Shown piece after piece: positions 1-9,334 of a DNA stretch of 64,000 nt. The position numbers were made by a program, and so were the translations under genes. The stretch lies in assembly GCA_030528525.1 (NCBI GenBank), contig JAUMYT010000003.1, forward strand, positions 1 to 64,000, read 5' to 3'. Each line of letters opens with the position of its first letter. Positions within the stretch are counted from its first letter, which is position 1. This DNA comes from Pasteurellaceae bacterium (GTDB lineage Bacteria > Pseudomonadota > Gammaproteobacteria > Enterobacterales > Pasteurellaceae). The notes beneath the pieces were generated by a model, which saw only the letters and a program-made list of their open reading frames with translations, ran no database searches and had not been told where the DNA came from.

Positions 1-2
1 TC

Positions 3-86
3 AAAAAAGCAGGAATGTTGATCCCAAACGGCATTCACGAAAAAGACGTGATCGACTGGTTTGAGTTTGTCATTGATGAGCCCTAG
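3..86 (+). CDS. C-terminal fragment of an unidentified protein (cut by window edge)
   Basis: An open frame enters from the left edge and ends at TAG 84-86. It gives 27 residues ending in DWFEFVIDEP. The piece is too short to assign a family. It is followed directly by a variant uptake-signal repeat and then by the 3' end of the convergent hcaT-like gene, so this is probably the true end of a gene. No function is proposed. Confidence 0.45.
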   Translation, partial: KKAGMLIPNGIHEKDVIDWFEFVIDEP

Positions 87-107
87 ACCATTGGAAAATG
101 GCAAATC

Positions 108-142
108 ACAAGGGGGTGAGAAAAGGTGAATTTTTGCAAAAT
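108..142 (+). repeat. Variant uptake-signal-like repeat
   Basis: Core ACAAGGGGGTGAGAAAA followed by a tail with TTTTTGCAAAAT. It lies between the 3' ends of two convergent genes. One of the clearest copies of the dispersed family. Confidence 0.75.
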
Positions 143-153
143 CCCCTTCTAAT

Positions 154-1311
154 TTATACCTTCACCTCAAACCGCTTCGGCACAATCAGCAGCGCTGGCA
201 ACACCAGCACCAACATCAACCAGAAGCTCCACGCAGGCGATTGTTGATAAACCAAGCCAGCCACGAAGGTAAACAACGCCATCGCCATACAGCTTGCCAA
301 GCCGAAATAGAGTGCTTGCAATTTGGCGTTATGTTCCACGGGTTGGGTGGAAATGTAGCGGATCATCGCATAATGCCCCATCGCATAGGAAATGGCGTGC
401 AACAGTTGGGCGAAAATCAGGACGCTGAAATCCGTGCTGCTTGCCATTATTGCCCAACGGATCATCGTGCCAAGGGCAGAAACGATAATCAGCCAATGCG
501 TTCGCCACAAGCGAAACAGTTTGTTCGAAAAGAAGAAAAAAGCAATTTCCGCCACCACCGCCACGCCCCAGAGCAAGCTGGCATTTTCGGTGCTAATGCC
601 GTTGCTCGACCAATAGATCGTGCTATATGCATAATAAGCGGCGTGTGAGGCTTGGATCAGCGAAATGGCGATTAACATTTTCAAGGTATTCGGTATTTTG
701 CACAACTGCCAGTAACTCAGTTCAACCGTCGAATTCTCAGCATTTTTAGGCTGTTCCACAAATTGTTGAGTTGGTTTGAGCATAATTCCCACACCTAAAA
801 ACACCAACCAGCCCAGCAAAATGCCGATGATGGCACTTTCACCTAGCCAGCCGACCAAATAGCCTGTGGAAATCGACCCCACTACAAAGGCGACCGAGCC
901 AAATAAGCGAGTTTTGCCGTAATCTAACTGATTTTGTTGCTGCCACGTAGAAGCTATCGTGTCGGCAATTGGCATCGAACCACCGTTAAAAATATGGAAA
1001 ATTGCTATTGCAGGCAACAAAAGCCAAATGGATTCCACCGCCCACGCCACAACAAGCACCACCAATACGGTTGCCCAAGTCAAAAATCGGTTTAATGGAA
1101 TCAGTTGGTTGGGATTTTTCACTGATCGTGAGAAAAACATCGCCCCGATAAAGCGAAACAGGTAGCCCATTGCGATGAGCAAACCGATCATATCCGTATC
1201 GTAGCCGTGATGTTTCAACCACACGGGCAAAAACGGCAACAGTACGCCAAACGCAGCATAAAAACCAAAGAAATTAAAGGACGACCATTGAAATGGTGTG
1301 AGTTTGATCAT
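154..1311 (-). CDS. hcaT: MFS transporter, HcaT (3-phenylpropionate) family
   Basis: 385-residue inner-membrane protein with hydrophobic segments throughout, as expected for a 12-helix major facilitator. Residues about 129-146 (LDYGKTRLFGSVAFVVGS), the segment ASHAAYYAYSTIYW and the FSNKLFR loop match the pattern I know from E. coli HcaT (proton-driven 3-phenylpropionate uptake). Length is the family's usual. The start overlaps the stop of proC by 4 bp on the same strand, so the two are translationally coupled. No hca catabolic genes are nearby, so the substrate here is open. Family call is firm, substrate is inferred. Confidence 0.75.
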   Translation of the reverse strand: MIKLTPFQWSSFNFFGFYAAFGVLLPFLPVWLKHHGYDTDMIGLLIAMGYLFRFIGAMFFSRSVKNPNQLIPLNRFLTWATVLVVLVVAWAVESIWLLLPAIAIFHIFNGGSMPIADTIASTWQQQNQLDYGKTRLFGSVAFVVGSISTGYLVGWLGESAIIGILLGWLVFLGVGIMLKPTQQFVEQPKNAENSTVELSYWQLCKIPNTLKMLIAISLIQASHAAYYAYSTIYWSSNGISTENASLLWGVAVVAEIAFFFFSNKLFRLWRTHWLIIVSALGTMIRWAIMASSTDFSVLIFAQLLHAISYAMGHYAMIRYISTQPVEHNAKLQALYFGLASCMAMALFTFVAGLVYQQSPAWSFWLMLVLVLPALLIVPKRFEVKV

Positions 1312-2123
1312 AGGGATTTTTCCATTTCTTCGGCACGTGTAATTGCAGCACTCATTGCTTGATCGACAATTTGCCCCAAATTGTGCTGTTCAAACACCGC
1401 TAAGGCTTGAGCGGTTGTGCCACCTTTGGACGTCACATTTTCTCGCAAGGTGGCAATCGACAGTTCAGGATTTGCCACCACCATTTTTGCCGCCCCGACC
1501 GCCACCGACTGCACCAACAGACGAGCATCGGCTTCGCTAAAGCCCATTTGCATTGCCGATTGTTGCATTGCCTCCATAAAACGGAAGAAATAGGCTGGGC
1601 TGCTGCCCGTAATTGCAATGATTTGGTTCAGTTTTGATTCAGTTTCCACCCAATAAAACTGCCCCACCGCCGACAGCAAGGTTTCGGCAAAACGGCAAGC
1701 GGTGGGTTCCACGCTACTTTTTGCAAACAGCCCTGACATTCCTTCGCCAATCAACGACGGCGTATTCGGCATTGACCGCACAATATTTTTCGCTGTTGGC
1801 AACAGTTGTTCAAGGCGATCCACCGCAATGCCAGCTGCCACCGACAGCACCCATTTTTGGCTGAAATCGACATCCGCAAATTCAGCACAAACGTCTGCCA
1901 TCATTTGCGGTTTGACCGCCAAAATCACCACGTCCGCCTGTTCAACGGCTTGGCGATTGCTGAAATCCACATTCAGCCCCATTGTTCGCAACTGCTCACG
2001 GCGAGCCTGATTGCTTTTGTTGCACGCCGTAATCAAATTCGCTGGATAGCCACTTTTCAGCAACCCAGCAATAATCGCAAATGCCATATTTCCCGCACCG
2101 ATAAAGGCAAGTTTTTTGTTCAT
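1308..2123 (-). CDS. proC: Pyrroline-5-carboxylate reductase
   Basis: 271 residues. Catalyses the last step of proline synthesis, NAD(P)H reduction of 1-pyrroline-5-carboxylate, in the cytosol. The N-terminal Rossmann loop GAGNMA is at residues 9-14. The C-terminal helical dimerisation domain carries the conserved GSSPAYFF and TSKGGTTAQAL segments that shape the active site. The start is ATG 2123, preceded on the minus strand by GGAGAG. It is first in a two-gene unit with the hcaT-like gene. The upstream gap holds a REP-like inverted pair. Confidence 0.95.
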   Translation of the reverse strand: MNKKLAFIGAGNMAFAIIAGLLKSGYPANLITACNKSNQARREQLRTMGLNVDFSNRQAVEQADVVILAVKPQMMADVCAEFADVDFSQKWVLSVAAGIAVDRLEQLLPTAKNIVRSMPNTPSLIGEGMSGLFAKSSVEPTACRFAETLLSAVGQFYWVETESKLNQIIAITGSSPAYFFRFMEAMQQSAMQMGFSEADARLLVQSVAVGAAKMVVANPELSIATLRENVTSKGGTTAQALAVFEQHNLGQIVDQAMSAAITRAEEMEKSL

Positions 2124-2156
2124 TGTATCTCTCCAAAAGTTTAAAGCGAATGAATA

Positions 2157-2251
2157 GGTAGGGTGGGCTTTCAGCCCACCAATCGTGACCTATTCCCCTA
2201 CTCTCCGCAATTCCACAATACAAATTTGGTGGGCTGAAAGCCCACCCTACC
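2157..2251. repeat. REP-like inverted pair (BIME type), GTAGGGTGGGC family
   Basis: Left arm 2157-2180 and right arm 2228-2251 are near-perfect inverted copies; each begins or ends with GGTAGGGTGGGC. Each arm is itself a small hairpin (GTGGGCTTTCAGCCCAC). About 47 bp separates them. It lies between divergent proC and rdgC. Related pairs occur at 26928-26991 and 56102-56165. Such units are typically mobilised by RAYT (REP-associated tyrosine) transposases; no transposase is in the window. Confidence 0.85.
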
Positions 2252-2358
2252 TTAAATTTGGCACTCTGACTGCGATCAAGTGGCAGAATTGCTCATTCAG
2301 TAAATCAATAAAATACCGTAAAATACCGCCATTCTACGCTATCAAAAGGAATTCCTAA

Positions 2359-3267
2359 ATGATTTGGTTTAAAAATCTGATGATCTATCGGCTGACCAGC
2401 CCCCTTTCATTGCAAGCAGACGAGTTAGAATCGCAGTTGCAACAGGAAAAATTCCACCCTTGCCAACAAAATGAGATGAGCAAATTTGGTTGGAGCAATC
2501 CGCTTGCCACCAGCGATTTCCTGCATTTCAACGTCGGGCAGCAGTTTTTGTTGATCGCACATAAAGAAGAGAAAATCTTGCCTGCAACGGTGGTCAAAAA
2601 GGAAACGGAAAATCGAATCGAAACCTTAGAGCAAAAAGAGCAACGCAAGCTGAAAAAAACTGAAAAACAGGCGATTAAAGACGACGTGGTGGAAATGCTA
2701 CTGCCACGGGCGTTCAGCAAGCACCAATTTACCTCAATTTGGTTAGATTTGGAACGTCAGTTGGTGTATGTCGATGCAGGCTCGGCAAAACGAGCGGAAG
2801 ACAGCTTGGCGTTATTGCGGAAAACCTTAGGTTCACTCCCCGTGGTGCCGATTTCTTTTGCCAAACAACCAATTGATGCGATGACCGAATGGCTCACCAA
2901 AGGCGAAACGCCTGCTTGGTTGAATTTGTTGGAAGAAGCCGAATTGAAATCCTTCGACACCGACAGCGTGATCCGTTGCAAACGGCAAGATTTAGAAAGC
3001 GATGAAATTGCGATTCATCTCAATGCAGGCAAATTCGTGACCAAATTGGCATTAGAGTGGGAAAACCATTTCAGCTTCGTGTTAAACGAAGACGGAACGC
3101 TCGCACGGCTGAAATTCGCCGATGAAGTGCGAGAAAAAAATGACGACATACTCAAAGAAGACATCGCCCAACGCTTCGATGCTGATTTTGTACTGATGAC
3201 TGAAGAAGTGCGACTCTTTGTGGAAAAACTGACCGAGGCACTCGGCGGCGTGCAGGCTAGGATTTAG
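2359..3267 (+). CDS. rdgC: Recombination-associated protein RdgC
   Basis: 302 residues, the usual RdgC length. RdgC is a ring-shaped nucleoid protein that binds double-stranded DNA and modulates RecA loading. The opening MIWFKNLMIYRL, the segment FGWSNPL, the basic KKTEKQAIKDDVVEMLLPRAF stretch and the C-terminal acidic/hydrophobic blocks follow the family. The ATG has a weak upstream AAAGGAATTCC. It is transcribed divergently from proC. A tandem TAAAATACCG at 2309-2328 lies in its promoter region. A variant uptake-signal repeat follows the stop. Confidence 0.93.
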   Translation: MIWFKNLMIYRLTSPLSLQADELESQLQQEKFHPCQQNEMSKFGWSNPLATSDFLHFNVGQQFLLIAHKEEKILPATVVKKETENRIETLEQKEQRKLKKTEKQAIKDDVVEMLLPRAFSKHQFTSIWLDLERQLVYVDAGSAKRAEDSLALLRKTLGSLPVVPISFAKQPIDAMTEWLTKGETPAWLNLLEEAELKSFDTDSVIRCKRQDLESDEIAIHLNAGKFVTKLALEWENHFSFVLNEDGTLARLKFADEVREKNDDILKEDIAQRFDADFVLMTEEVRLFVEKLTEALGGVQARI

Positions 3268-3273
3268 CGATTT

Positions 3274-3309
3274 GCAAGGGGTAAGATCATCAACAAAATC
3301 TGCAAAATT
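3274..3309 (+). repeat. Variant uptake-signal-like repeat (short core)
   Basis: GCAAGGGGTAAGATC followed by AAAATCTGCAAAATT. It sits between the convergent rdgC and parE-like 3' ends. It has four G instead of five in the core and closely matches the copy at 56173-56208. Confidence 0.7.
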
Positions 3310-3322
3310 CCCTTTTAGACAT

Positions 3323-3607
3323 TTACATCAAACTTCTGTGATCCATTCGTTGGTGTAAAATACGTAGAATCCAAATACCCTGATCGTGCAAACGGTAAAA
3401 AATGGTGTGAGAGCGATACACATAGCTCAACACACCATTCCCAATTTCATCTCGTATTCGCCCCATTCTTGGAAATTGAGATAAATGTGTTAGCACATCT
3501 TTCATTCCCATAAGGTATTGATTAGATTGAGCAAGTCCAAATTGTTCGGTGGTATATTTGGTAATTGATTTCAAATCCTGTTTCGCCTTTGGAGAAAATT
3601 TATACAT
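3323..3607 (-). CDS. parE: ParE/RelE-family toxin
   Basis: 94 residues from ATG 3607 (opening MYKFSPKAKQDL). A longer frame runs upstream, but it would sit almost wholly inside the antitoxin gene. The FPRMGRIRDEIGNGVLSYV and HTIFYRL segments are the conserved core strands of ParE-type toxins, whose characterised members usually poison DNA gyrase; RelE-like mRNA cleavage cannot be excluded from sequence. The start overlaps the antitoxin stop by 8 bp, giving coupled translation. Cytosolic, expected to be held inactive by the upstream gene product. Confidence 0.85.
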   Translation of the reverse strand: MYKFSPKAKQDLKSITKYTTEQFGLAQSNQYLMGMKDVLTHLSQFPRMGRIRDEIGNGVLSYVYRSHTIFYRLHDQGIWILRILHQRMDHRSLM

Positions 3608-3842
3608 CCATTTCTCTCCTTGCTTCTGCCACAATCTCATCAAAGCTGTCATCGCAAATACCACTTTCAATGCCTTCTCGAATCGCTTGTTTTAGTTGAA
3701 TGAGATGTTGCTCCTGCTCTTCCAATAACCGCAAGGCACTCCGCACGACTTCGCTTGTAGATCCATAACGCCCTGATGCCACCATTTCTTGCACAAAATG
3801 ATTTAACGGCTCGCCTAATGTGACGCTGGTTGTTCTGCTCAT
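3600..3842 (-). CDS. parD: ParD-family ribbon-helix-helix antitoxin
   Basis: 80 residues. The N-terminal third (MSRTTSVTLGEPLNHFVQ) is the DNA-binding strand plus helix of a CopG/Arc-type fold. YGSTSEVVRSALRLLEEQE is the typical ParD helix. The acidic C-terminal half, ending EIVAEARREMDV, is the usual toxin-wrapping tail. It is the first gene of the pair, with ATG 3842 preceded by AAGGAGTC. A perfect palindrome just upstream (3858-3876) is the likely autorepression site. Confidence 0.9.
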   Translation of the reverse strand: MSRTTSVTLGEPLNHFVQEMVASGRYGSTSEVVRSALRLLEEQEQHLIQLKQAIREGIESGICDDSFDEIVAEARREMDV

Positions 3843-3857
3843 TGTTGACTCCTTATG

Positions 3858-3876
3858 TGTGTGAATTATTCACACA
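3858..3876. promoter_or_regulatory. Palindromic operator of the parDE-type operon
   Basis: TGTGTGAAT-T-ATTCACACA: two 9-bp arms around one base, 15 bp upstream of the antitoxin start. RHH antitoxins usually bind such sites in their own promoter. Assignment is inferred from position and symmetry. Confidence 0.7.
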
Positions 3877-3955
3877 ATAACAAATTGAACCGAGAAAATA
3901 AAGACGCTCTACGGCTTTTGTGGGAAAATAGCCCAAATTTTTGTGTGGAGTGTGT

Positions 3956-5194
3956 ATGCAAATTTATTTAGTCGGCGGTGCGGTGCGGGATCAGTTGCTC
4001 GGTTTGCCAGTGAAAGATCAAGATTGGTTAGTAGTCGGGGCGACACCCGAGCAGTTATTGGCAGAAGGTTATCAACAAGTCGGTAATGATTTCCCTGTTT
4101 TTTTACACCCAAAAACCAAAGCGGAATATGCGTTGGCTCGCACCGAACGCAAGCAGGGCAACGGCTACACAGGCTTTATTTGTGATTTTTCGCCCGATGT
4201 GACACTCAAAGACGATTTGCAACGGCGAGATTTGACCATCAACGCCATTGCTCAAAGCCCTGACGGTACCTTGCACGATTTTTATGGTGGAATGAACGAT
4301 TTAGAAACTCGTACACTCCGCCACGTTTCCCCTGCGTTTTGTGAAGATCCGTTGCGAGTGTTGCGAGTCGCTCGCTTCGCTGCTCGCTTTCATTCGCTTG
4401 GCTTTCGCATTGCCGATGAAACGGTAAAACTGATGCAGGAAATGACCGCTTGTGGCGAGCTGGCACATCTCACTGCCGAACGCGTTTGGTTGGAAACCCA
4501 AAAAGCGTTTGCGACTGATTCTCCGCAAATCTATTTTGAAGTCTTGCGTGAAGTCGGGGCGTTAAAGGTGCTTTTTCCTGAAGTCGATGCCCTATTCGGC
4601 GTGCCACAGCCTGAAAAACATCATCCTGAAATTGATTCAGGCGTGCATACGCTCTTGGTTCTGGAACAAGCGAAAAAATTATCGGCACAGGCGAATGATC
4701 CCGAAAGTTTGCTATTCGCCGCTCTTTGTCACGATTTAGGCAAAGCACTCACGCCCAAAGAGATTTTGCCCCACCACTACGGACACGAACAAAAAGGCGT
4801 TGCCCCGACACAACAGTTAGCCAATCGGCTCAAAGTGCCAGCTCATACCAAAGAGTTTGCCAAATTGGTGACCGAATTTCACACTCACTGCCACAAAATT
4901 GCCGAACTTCGCCCCGAAACGGTGCTGAAATTGTTCAACCGATTAGACGTGTGGCGAAAACCCGAACGCTTTGTGGATTTTCTGCTTGCCTGCAAAGCAG
5001 ACAGCCGTGGGCGGTTGGGCTTTGAAAATCGTGACTATCCTCAATTAGAGCTTGCCCAAAAGTTGTATGACGTTGCCAATAACGTACAAGTGCAAGGCGT
5101 GATTGCCGACGGCTTTGAAAAAGCCGCCATTCGTGCGGAATTGGATAAACGGCGGCAGGTGGCAATTCAACACGACAAAATCAACATTCGCTAA
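3956..5194 (+). CDS. cca: CCA-adding tRNA nucleotidyltransferase (multifunctional)
   Basis: 412 residues from ATG 3956 (GGAGTG lies 7 bp upstream); a start five codons earlier is open but lacks the family N-terminus. Adds or repairs the 3' CCA of tRNAs. Class II nucleotidyltransferase head with GGAVRD (residues 7-12) and the metal-binding D21xD23. The conserved [10 protein letters not shown] and [15 protein letters not shown] blocks follow. An HD phosphohydrolase domain ([11 protein letters not shown]) lies in the C-terminal half, as in the E. coli-type enzyme with phosphodiesterase and phosphatase activities. It converges with slt, overlapping by 4 bp. Confidence 0.95.
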   Translation: MQIYLVGGAVRDQLLGLPVKDQDWLVVGATPEQLLAEGYQQVGNDFPVFLHPKTKAEYALARTERKQGNGYTGFICDFSPDVTLKDDLQRRDLTINAIAQSPDGTLHDFYGGMNDLETRTLRHVSPAFCEDPLRVLRVARFAARFHSLGFRIADETVKLMQEMTACGELAHLTAERVWLETQKAFATDSPQIYFEVLREVGALKVLFPEVDALFGVPQPEKHHPEIDSGVHTLLVLEQAKKLSAQANDPESLLFAALCHDLGKALTPKEILPHHYGHEQKGVAPTQQLANRLKVPAHTKEFAKLVTEFHTHCHKIAELRPETVLKLFNRLDVWRKPERFVDFLLACKADSRGRLGFENRDYPQLELAQKLYDVANNVQVQGVIADGFEKAAIRAELDKRRQVAIQHDKINIR

Positions 5195-7236
5195 TACCGT
5201 CTATCTTCCTCTGGGTGAAACAAATTCTGCTGCTTTTCGTACAACATTCGGTAGTAATAATCATAGGCTAACACATTTTGCACATAACCACGGGTTTCCA
5301 AAAAAGGAATGGACGCGATAAATTCGTCCATGGCTAATCTGCCTCCAGCACGCGCTAGCCAACGTTCCACACGGCTTGCCCCAGCGTTATAAGCTGCGGC
5401 AATCAAAATACGATTATTCGGATACTTTTCATTTAACTCTGCCAAATGCGTGGCACCAAGCAAAATATTGTGTAATGGATCGAGCAGATCCTGCTCACGC
5501 TGATAGGGCAGTTGATACTTCTTCGCAGTTTCCGCTGCTGTGGAAGGTAACATCTGCATTAGCCCTATTGCATTTGCTGATGAGCGTGCTTGCACATTCC
5601 AAGCACTTTCTTGACGAGCAATCGCCATCACAAAACTTTTACGAATCGGCTTGTCTGCTAAAATAGCATCAAACCAGCTGGAATACGCATTCGGCAATCT
5701 CAGTGGAATATAATCCCACGCTTTTGCTTGAATGGTTCCCTCCACAGCCAAATCAAACCACTTTTGATCTATCGCATACTGCGATATAGCAAGCTTCTGT
5801 TCAAATGTCTGATGCGTTAATAGCTCCAGCCACGCTGATTTTGCCTGCGTCAATCGCCCAAGCTCTCGCAATTCTGCAATCCGATCCAACGTATGCAAAA
5901 GTGCATCATCATGGCTTATATTTAGTGTTTCCACTGTAGGAAATTTGAGAATATAGGGTTGATTTAATGCTCTTGCGGCCAACATTGGATAGAATCCTCG
6001 CTCCATAGCCAATGCTTGTAATACATTTCTACCCGCATTCGGATCATTTTTCGCGATCCAATAACGCCACTCGGCTTTATTTTTCGCCTCATTTGATAAC
6101 AAGCCAAGCCACTCATTCAAATCCGTTTGTTGCCAAATCGCCATGCGAATACGACGCTCCGTGAGACTATCTACCTTCAAGGACTTTAGCTGTTCATCTC
6201 GCCACAGTTGGAAAATAGGATCTTGATTGTCAAAAAAGCGTTGAATAAACCGAATTTTCCAACTATCCGTTTCTGCTGACGATAGCCCCCAACGCACTGC
6301 CCAATTTTGATACACGCCAAAATCAGGATTATCCATCTGCTCTGGCAACAGATTGATATAACGCCCAAAAGCTGCCATCACTACCGCTTTCATATACGGT
6401 TCAAGGGGGTGAGAAACTGCGAGATTTTGCAAATTCTTAGGTGTATTCAGTAAATTACTTACCGTGTTTAACCACTCCGCCAATTCACCATTGCTATTTA
6501 AACTTAATGTTTGCACTGCCTTTTTTTCCCCTTTTTCAAACAATTTCACCGCTTTTTGCTTCACAATGTCTGCTGTTTTTAGCCCTTTATCTTGCCAATC
6601 GCGTTGAATCGCATTGCAATCTGAGGGCAAACTCGCATGTGCTAACCACAAGGATTCAAACTCAGCAAGCAGTTGCGTCAGTTCGGCAGATTCCAACGCC
6701 ACTTTCACACCTGCTTGTTCCGCCTCTGGGTTGGGTTGCCACTGCTCTGCGAGTAATTGATGGCGTGCTGCTAACAAGCGGCATTGGTTTTCAATACTCT
6801 CTGGCAAATAGCCTTGACTAAAACTCACTACATCCGCAAAACGTTGCTGATGATATAGTGCCTCAAACAACACGGATTGCCATGTTGATGGCTGAATAAT
6901 CTGTGGATAACTTTGGCTAAATCGATCAATTAACGCTTTTTTTGCGGAAAATGACTGATTTTCTGGTAAGTTTAGCTGATAATTCACGAGTAACGTCACC
7001 GCATCGGGTAGCAAGGGATAGTCTGGATCAATTAATTTTTCGGCTAACGTAGCGATTTCACTCGAAAAAATCCTCTGCTTCTCTGCTTGTTTTAACAACC
7101 TTTCCAGCACTAAAAAATGTTGGCGTTGTGTTGTGTGTTCGTTTTTCCACACGGCGGGTGCCTGATTAAAATGAGGCTCGTTCGCCCACATTGAACTACT
7201 GAATATCCCCAAAACTAAAACCGTTTTTTTCCACAT
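5191..7236 (-). CDS. slt: Soluble lytic murein transglycosylase
   Basis: 681 residues, close to E. coli Slt70. Periplasmic: a signal peptide spans about residues 1-18 ([18 protein letters not shown]). A long alpha-helical superhelix is followed by a C-terminal SLT domain. The catalytic Glu is at about 543 in ARQESAW, followed by GLMQMLP and AAYNAG, all standard motifs. It cleaves peptidoglycan between MurNAc and GlcNAc to give 1,6-anhydro ends. It is followed across a short gap by convergent cca. Upstream, a USS-pair terminator separates it from hpt. Confidence 0.93.
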   Translation of the reverse strand: MWKKTVLVLGIFSSSMWANEPHFNQAPAVWKNEHTTQRQHFLVLERLLKQAEKQRIFSSEIATLAEKLIDPDYPLLPDAVTLLVNYQLNLPENQSFSAKKALIDRFSQSYPQIIQPSTWQSVLFEALYHQQRFADVVSFSQGYLPESIENQCRLLAARHQLLAEQWQPNPEAEQAGVKVALESAELTQLLAEFESLWLAHASLPSDCNAIQRDWQDKGLKTADIVKQKAVKLFEKGEKKAVQTLSLNSNGELAEWLNTVSNLLNTPKNLQNLAVSHPLEPYMKAVVMAAFGRYINLLPEQMDNPDFGVYQNWAVRWGLSSAETDSWKIRFIQRFFDNQDPIFQLWRDEQLKSLKVDSLTERRIRMAIWQQTDLNEWLGLLSNEAKNKAEWRYWIAKNDPNAGRNVLQALAMERGFYPMLAARALNQPYILKFPTVETLNISHDDALLHTLDRIAELRELGRLTQAKSAWLELLTHQTFEQKLAISQYAIDQKWFDLAVEGTIQAKAWDYIPLRLPNAYSSWFDAILADKPIRKSFVMAIARQESAWNVQARSSANAIGLMQMLPSTAAETAKKYQLPYQREQDLLDPLHNILLGATHLAELNEKYPNNRILIAAAYNAGASRVERWLARAGGRLAMDEFIASIPFLETRGYVQNVLAYDYYYRMLYEKQQNLFHPEEDRRY

Positions 7237-7270
7237 TTCATCATCTCCTCTTTCTGCTCTTTAGAATGCA

Positions 7271-7307
7271 AAAACCGCTTGAAGTTGCCCACAAGCGGTT
7301 AAATTTG
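7271..7307. terminator. Inverted pair of canonical ACAAGCGGT-type uptake signals forming a stem-loop
   Basis: AACCGCTTG (7273-7281) pairs with CAAGCGGTT (7292-7300) around a 10-nt loop, flanked by GCAAAA on the left and AAATTTGCA on the right. It lies just downstream of hpt on the minus strand and is a probable hpt terminator. It is the only clean ACAAGCGGT in the window, the uptake signal known from the A. pleuropneumoniae/Mannheimia clade. Confidence 0.8.
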
Positions 7308-7318
7308 CATAATGTCCG

Positions 7319-7858
7319 TTATTCGTCCATCACGACCTTAGCAATGTAGTCCAAATTGCGATAGCGTTGGGCATAATCAATGCCATACCCCACCACAAAC
7401 TCATCAGGAATGGCAAAACCGATCCATTCGACCGGCACTTGTACTTCACGGCGAGAAGGTTTATCTAATAAGGTACAAATTGCTAGCGAACGTGGTTCAC
7501 GCAGTTTTAGGATATCTCGCACTTTGCTTAAGGTAAAACCTGTATCAATAATATCCTCGACAATCAACACATCTTTGCCTTGAATCTCACCATCAAGATC
7601 TTTCAAAATTTTTACATCTCGGCTTGATTCCGTGCTTGAGCCATAACTTGATGCAGTTAAAAAGTCTACCTCAACAGGTAACTCCAAACGGCGAACAAGA
7701 TCCGCCATAAACATAAACGAACCTCGTAATAAACCAATGACGACAAGGCTTTGACAATGGTTGTGGTGATAATAATGGGTAATTTCTTTGGCGAGTTCAT
7801 CAATGCGTTGTTGCACATCTTGTGTTGAAATAAGCGTATCAATATGGTGTTTTTTCAT
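7319..7858 (-). CDS. hpt: Hypoxanthine phosphoribosyltransferase
   Basis: 179 residues from ATG 7858 ([11 protein letters not shown]), which matches the family N-terminus; a 30-codon upstream extension runs into the frr terminator and is rejected. Purine salvage: hypoxanthine (or guanine) plus PRPP gives the nucleotide. The PRPP-binding loop [15 protein letters not shown] is present. The [13 protein letters not shown] loop and the C-terminal [17 protein letters not shown] also fit. The Shine-Dalgarno sequence is weak. It matches the purine theme of purT and ghxP elsewhere in the window, but no PurR box was seen here. Confidence 0.93.
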   Translation of the reverse strand: MKKHHIDTLISTQDVQQRIDELAKEITHYYHHNHCQSLVVIGLLRGSFMFMADLVRRLELPVEVDFLTASSYGSSTESSRDVKILKDLDGEIQGKDVLIVEDIIDTGFTLSKVRDILKLREPRSLAICTLLDKPSRREVQVPVEWIGFAIPDEFVVGYGIDYAQRYRNLDYIAKVVMDE

Positions 7859-7950
7859 GGCATTAGTTATCGTAATATTAAAGAGTGGGTTATTTTTGAT
7901 CACATTCGACGTAAAACCAAGTATTTTGTGGTCTGGTTTGTCCGCCAAAT

Positions 7951-7980
7951 AAAAAACCTAGCCAAGGCTAGGTTTTCCCT
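7951..7980 (-). terminator. Rho-independent terminator of frr
   Basis: Stem of 11 bp (AAAACCTAGCC, 7953-7963, with 7966-7976) and a 2-nt gap, followed on the minus strand by T residues. It lies 30 bp past the frr stop. Confidence 0.85.
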
Positions 7981-8006
7981 GTTGATGTATACAAATCGCT
8001 AACCGA

Positions 8007-8564
8007 TTAGAAATCCATCAACTCTTTTTCTTTATCTGCTAAAATCTCATCCACTTTTTTGATGTAAGTGTCAGTGATTTTTTGGATATCTTCTTGCGCT
8101 TTACGCTCTTCGTTTTCGCTGATCGCTTTCTCTTTTTCTAACGCTTTGATTTTATCGTTAGCATCACGGCGAACGTTACGGATTGCCACTTTACCTTGCT
8201 CGCCCTCGCTTTTCACGATTTTAATTAAATCACGGCGGCGTTCTTCCGTTAATGGCGGCAATGGCACACGAATTGTGGTACCTGCTGAAGAAGGATTTAA
8301 GCCCAAATCTGATGTCAAAATAGCTTTTTCTACTGCACCGATTAACGAGCGATCAAACACGGTTACCGCTAACGTACGTGCATCTTCTGCAACAACGTTA
8401 GCCAACTGGCGTAATGGCGTGGCAGAACCGTAATATTCCACTTGAATGCCGTCTAATAAACTTGGCTGCGCACGACCTGTACGAATTTTCGCAATGTGCC
8501 CTTTTAAGGCTTCAATGCTTTTCTCCATACGATCTTGGGTATCTTTTTTAATCTCGTTGATCAT
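8007..8564 (-). CDS. frr: Ribosome recycling factor
   Basis: 185 residues, standard RRF length. With EF-G it splits post-termination ribosomes. The three-helix bundle segments [38 protein letters not shown] and the [15 protein letters not shown] helix are typical. ATG 8564 is preceded by AAAAGGAAC. It stands alone here (not next to pyrH or tsf) and ends at its own terminator. Confidence 0.96.
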   Translation of the reverse strand: MINEIKKDTQDRMEKSIEALKGHIAKIRTGRAQPSLLDGIQVEYYGSATPLRQLANVVAEDARTLAVTVFDRSLIGAVEKAILTSDLGLNPSSAGTTIRVPLPPLTEERRRDLIKIVKSEGEQGKVAIRNVRRDANDKIKALEKEKAISENEERKAQEDIQKITDTYIKKVDEILADKEKELMDF

Positions 8565-8672
8565 TCGTTGTTCCTTTTAGTCAATACAAAAACGTGCGGA
8601 TTTTACCTAATTTCCCGCCCTTTTCCTAGTGTTAAGTGCAAGGCTTGTGATAGACTTCGTCCACGCCCCATA

Positions 8673-8706
8673 ACAAGGGGGTGAGAAAAATCCACTTTTT
8701 GCAAAA
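8673..8706 (+). repeat. Variant uptake-signal-like repeat
   Basis: ACAAGGGGGTGAGAAAAA with tail CTTTTTGCAAAA, immediately upstream of the gmhA ribosome binding site, in the divergent frr/gmhA region. Confidence 0.75.
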
Positions 8707-8716
8707 GGATAGAACA

Positions 8717-9298
8717 ATGTATCAAGCACAAATTTTAGCAGAACTGCAAGAAGCCGCAGCCGTGTTAGACTCATTTATTAAAGACGAAAAAAATTTAGCC
8801 TTAATTCAGCAAGCAGCTTTATTGATTTCGGACAGTTTCAAACAGGGTGGAAAAGTGCTGTCGTGCGGCAACGGCGGATCGCACTGCGATGCGATGCACT
8901 TTGCCGAGGAACTGACAGGACGTTATCGTGAAAATCGCCCTGGCTACCCAGCGATTGCCATTTCTGACGTGAGCCATTTGAGTTGCGTGAGTAACGATTT
9001 CGGCTATGAATATGTGTTCTCACGCTATGTGGAAGCCGTGGGGCAAAAAGGCGACGTGCTATTTGGCTTGTCCACCTCAGGCAATTCGCAAAACGTGTTA
9101 AATGCGATTGCAGCAGCCAAACAAAAAGGCATGAAAGTGATTGCTCTGACGGGCAAAGACGGGGGTAAAATGGCTGGGCTTGCGGATGTCGAAATTCGTG
9201 TTCCCCATTTCCGCTATGCCGATCGCATTCAAGAAGTGCATATCAAAGTGATCCATATTTTGATGATGTTAATTGAATTTGAAATGGCGAAAGCTTAA
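8717..9298 (+). CDS. gmhA: Phosphoheptose (sedoheptulose 7-phosphate) isomerase
   Basis: 193 residues from ATG 8717, preceded by AAGGAT; the frame continues upstream through the repeat at 8673-8706 but that extension is not conserved-looking. First step of ADP-heptose synthesis for lipopolysaccharide inner core, in the cytosol. SIS fold with the phosphate-binding SCGNGGS and the [12 protein letters not shown] loops. The acid/base residues lie in the [10 protein letters not shown] and [10 protein letters not shown] segments. A monocistronic unit closed by a bidirectional terminator. Confidence 0.95.
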   Translation: MYQAQILAELQEAAAVLDSFIKDEKNLALIQQAALLISDSFKQGGKVLSCGNGGSHCDAMHFAEELTGRYRENRPGYPAIAISDVSHLSCVSNDFGYEYVFSRYVEAVGQKGDVLFGLSTSGNSQNVLNAIAAAKQKGMKVIALTGKDGGKMAGLADVEIRVPHFRYADRIQEVHIKVIHILMMLIEFEMAKA

Positions 9299-9303
9299 TG
9301 GAC

Positions 9304-9333
9304 AAAAGGCAGCTTTGGTGAGCTGCCTTTTTT
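9304..9333. terminator. Bidirectional terminator between gmhA and pmbA
   Basis: AAAAGGCAGCT (9304-9314) pairs with AGCTGCCTTTT (9321-9331); 6-nt loop and T-run on both strands. It serves two convergent genes. Confidence 0.9.
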
Positions 9334-9334
9334 G

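Noticed and set aside
2309-2328. Tandem TAAAATACCG upstream of rdgC as a repeat element
   Set aside because: Only two units; most simply a duplicated -10 region.
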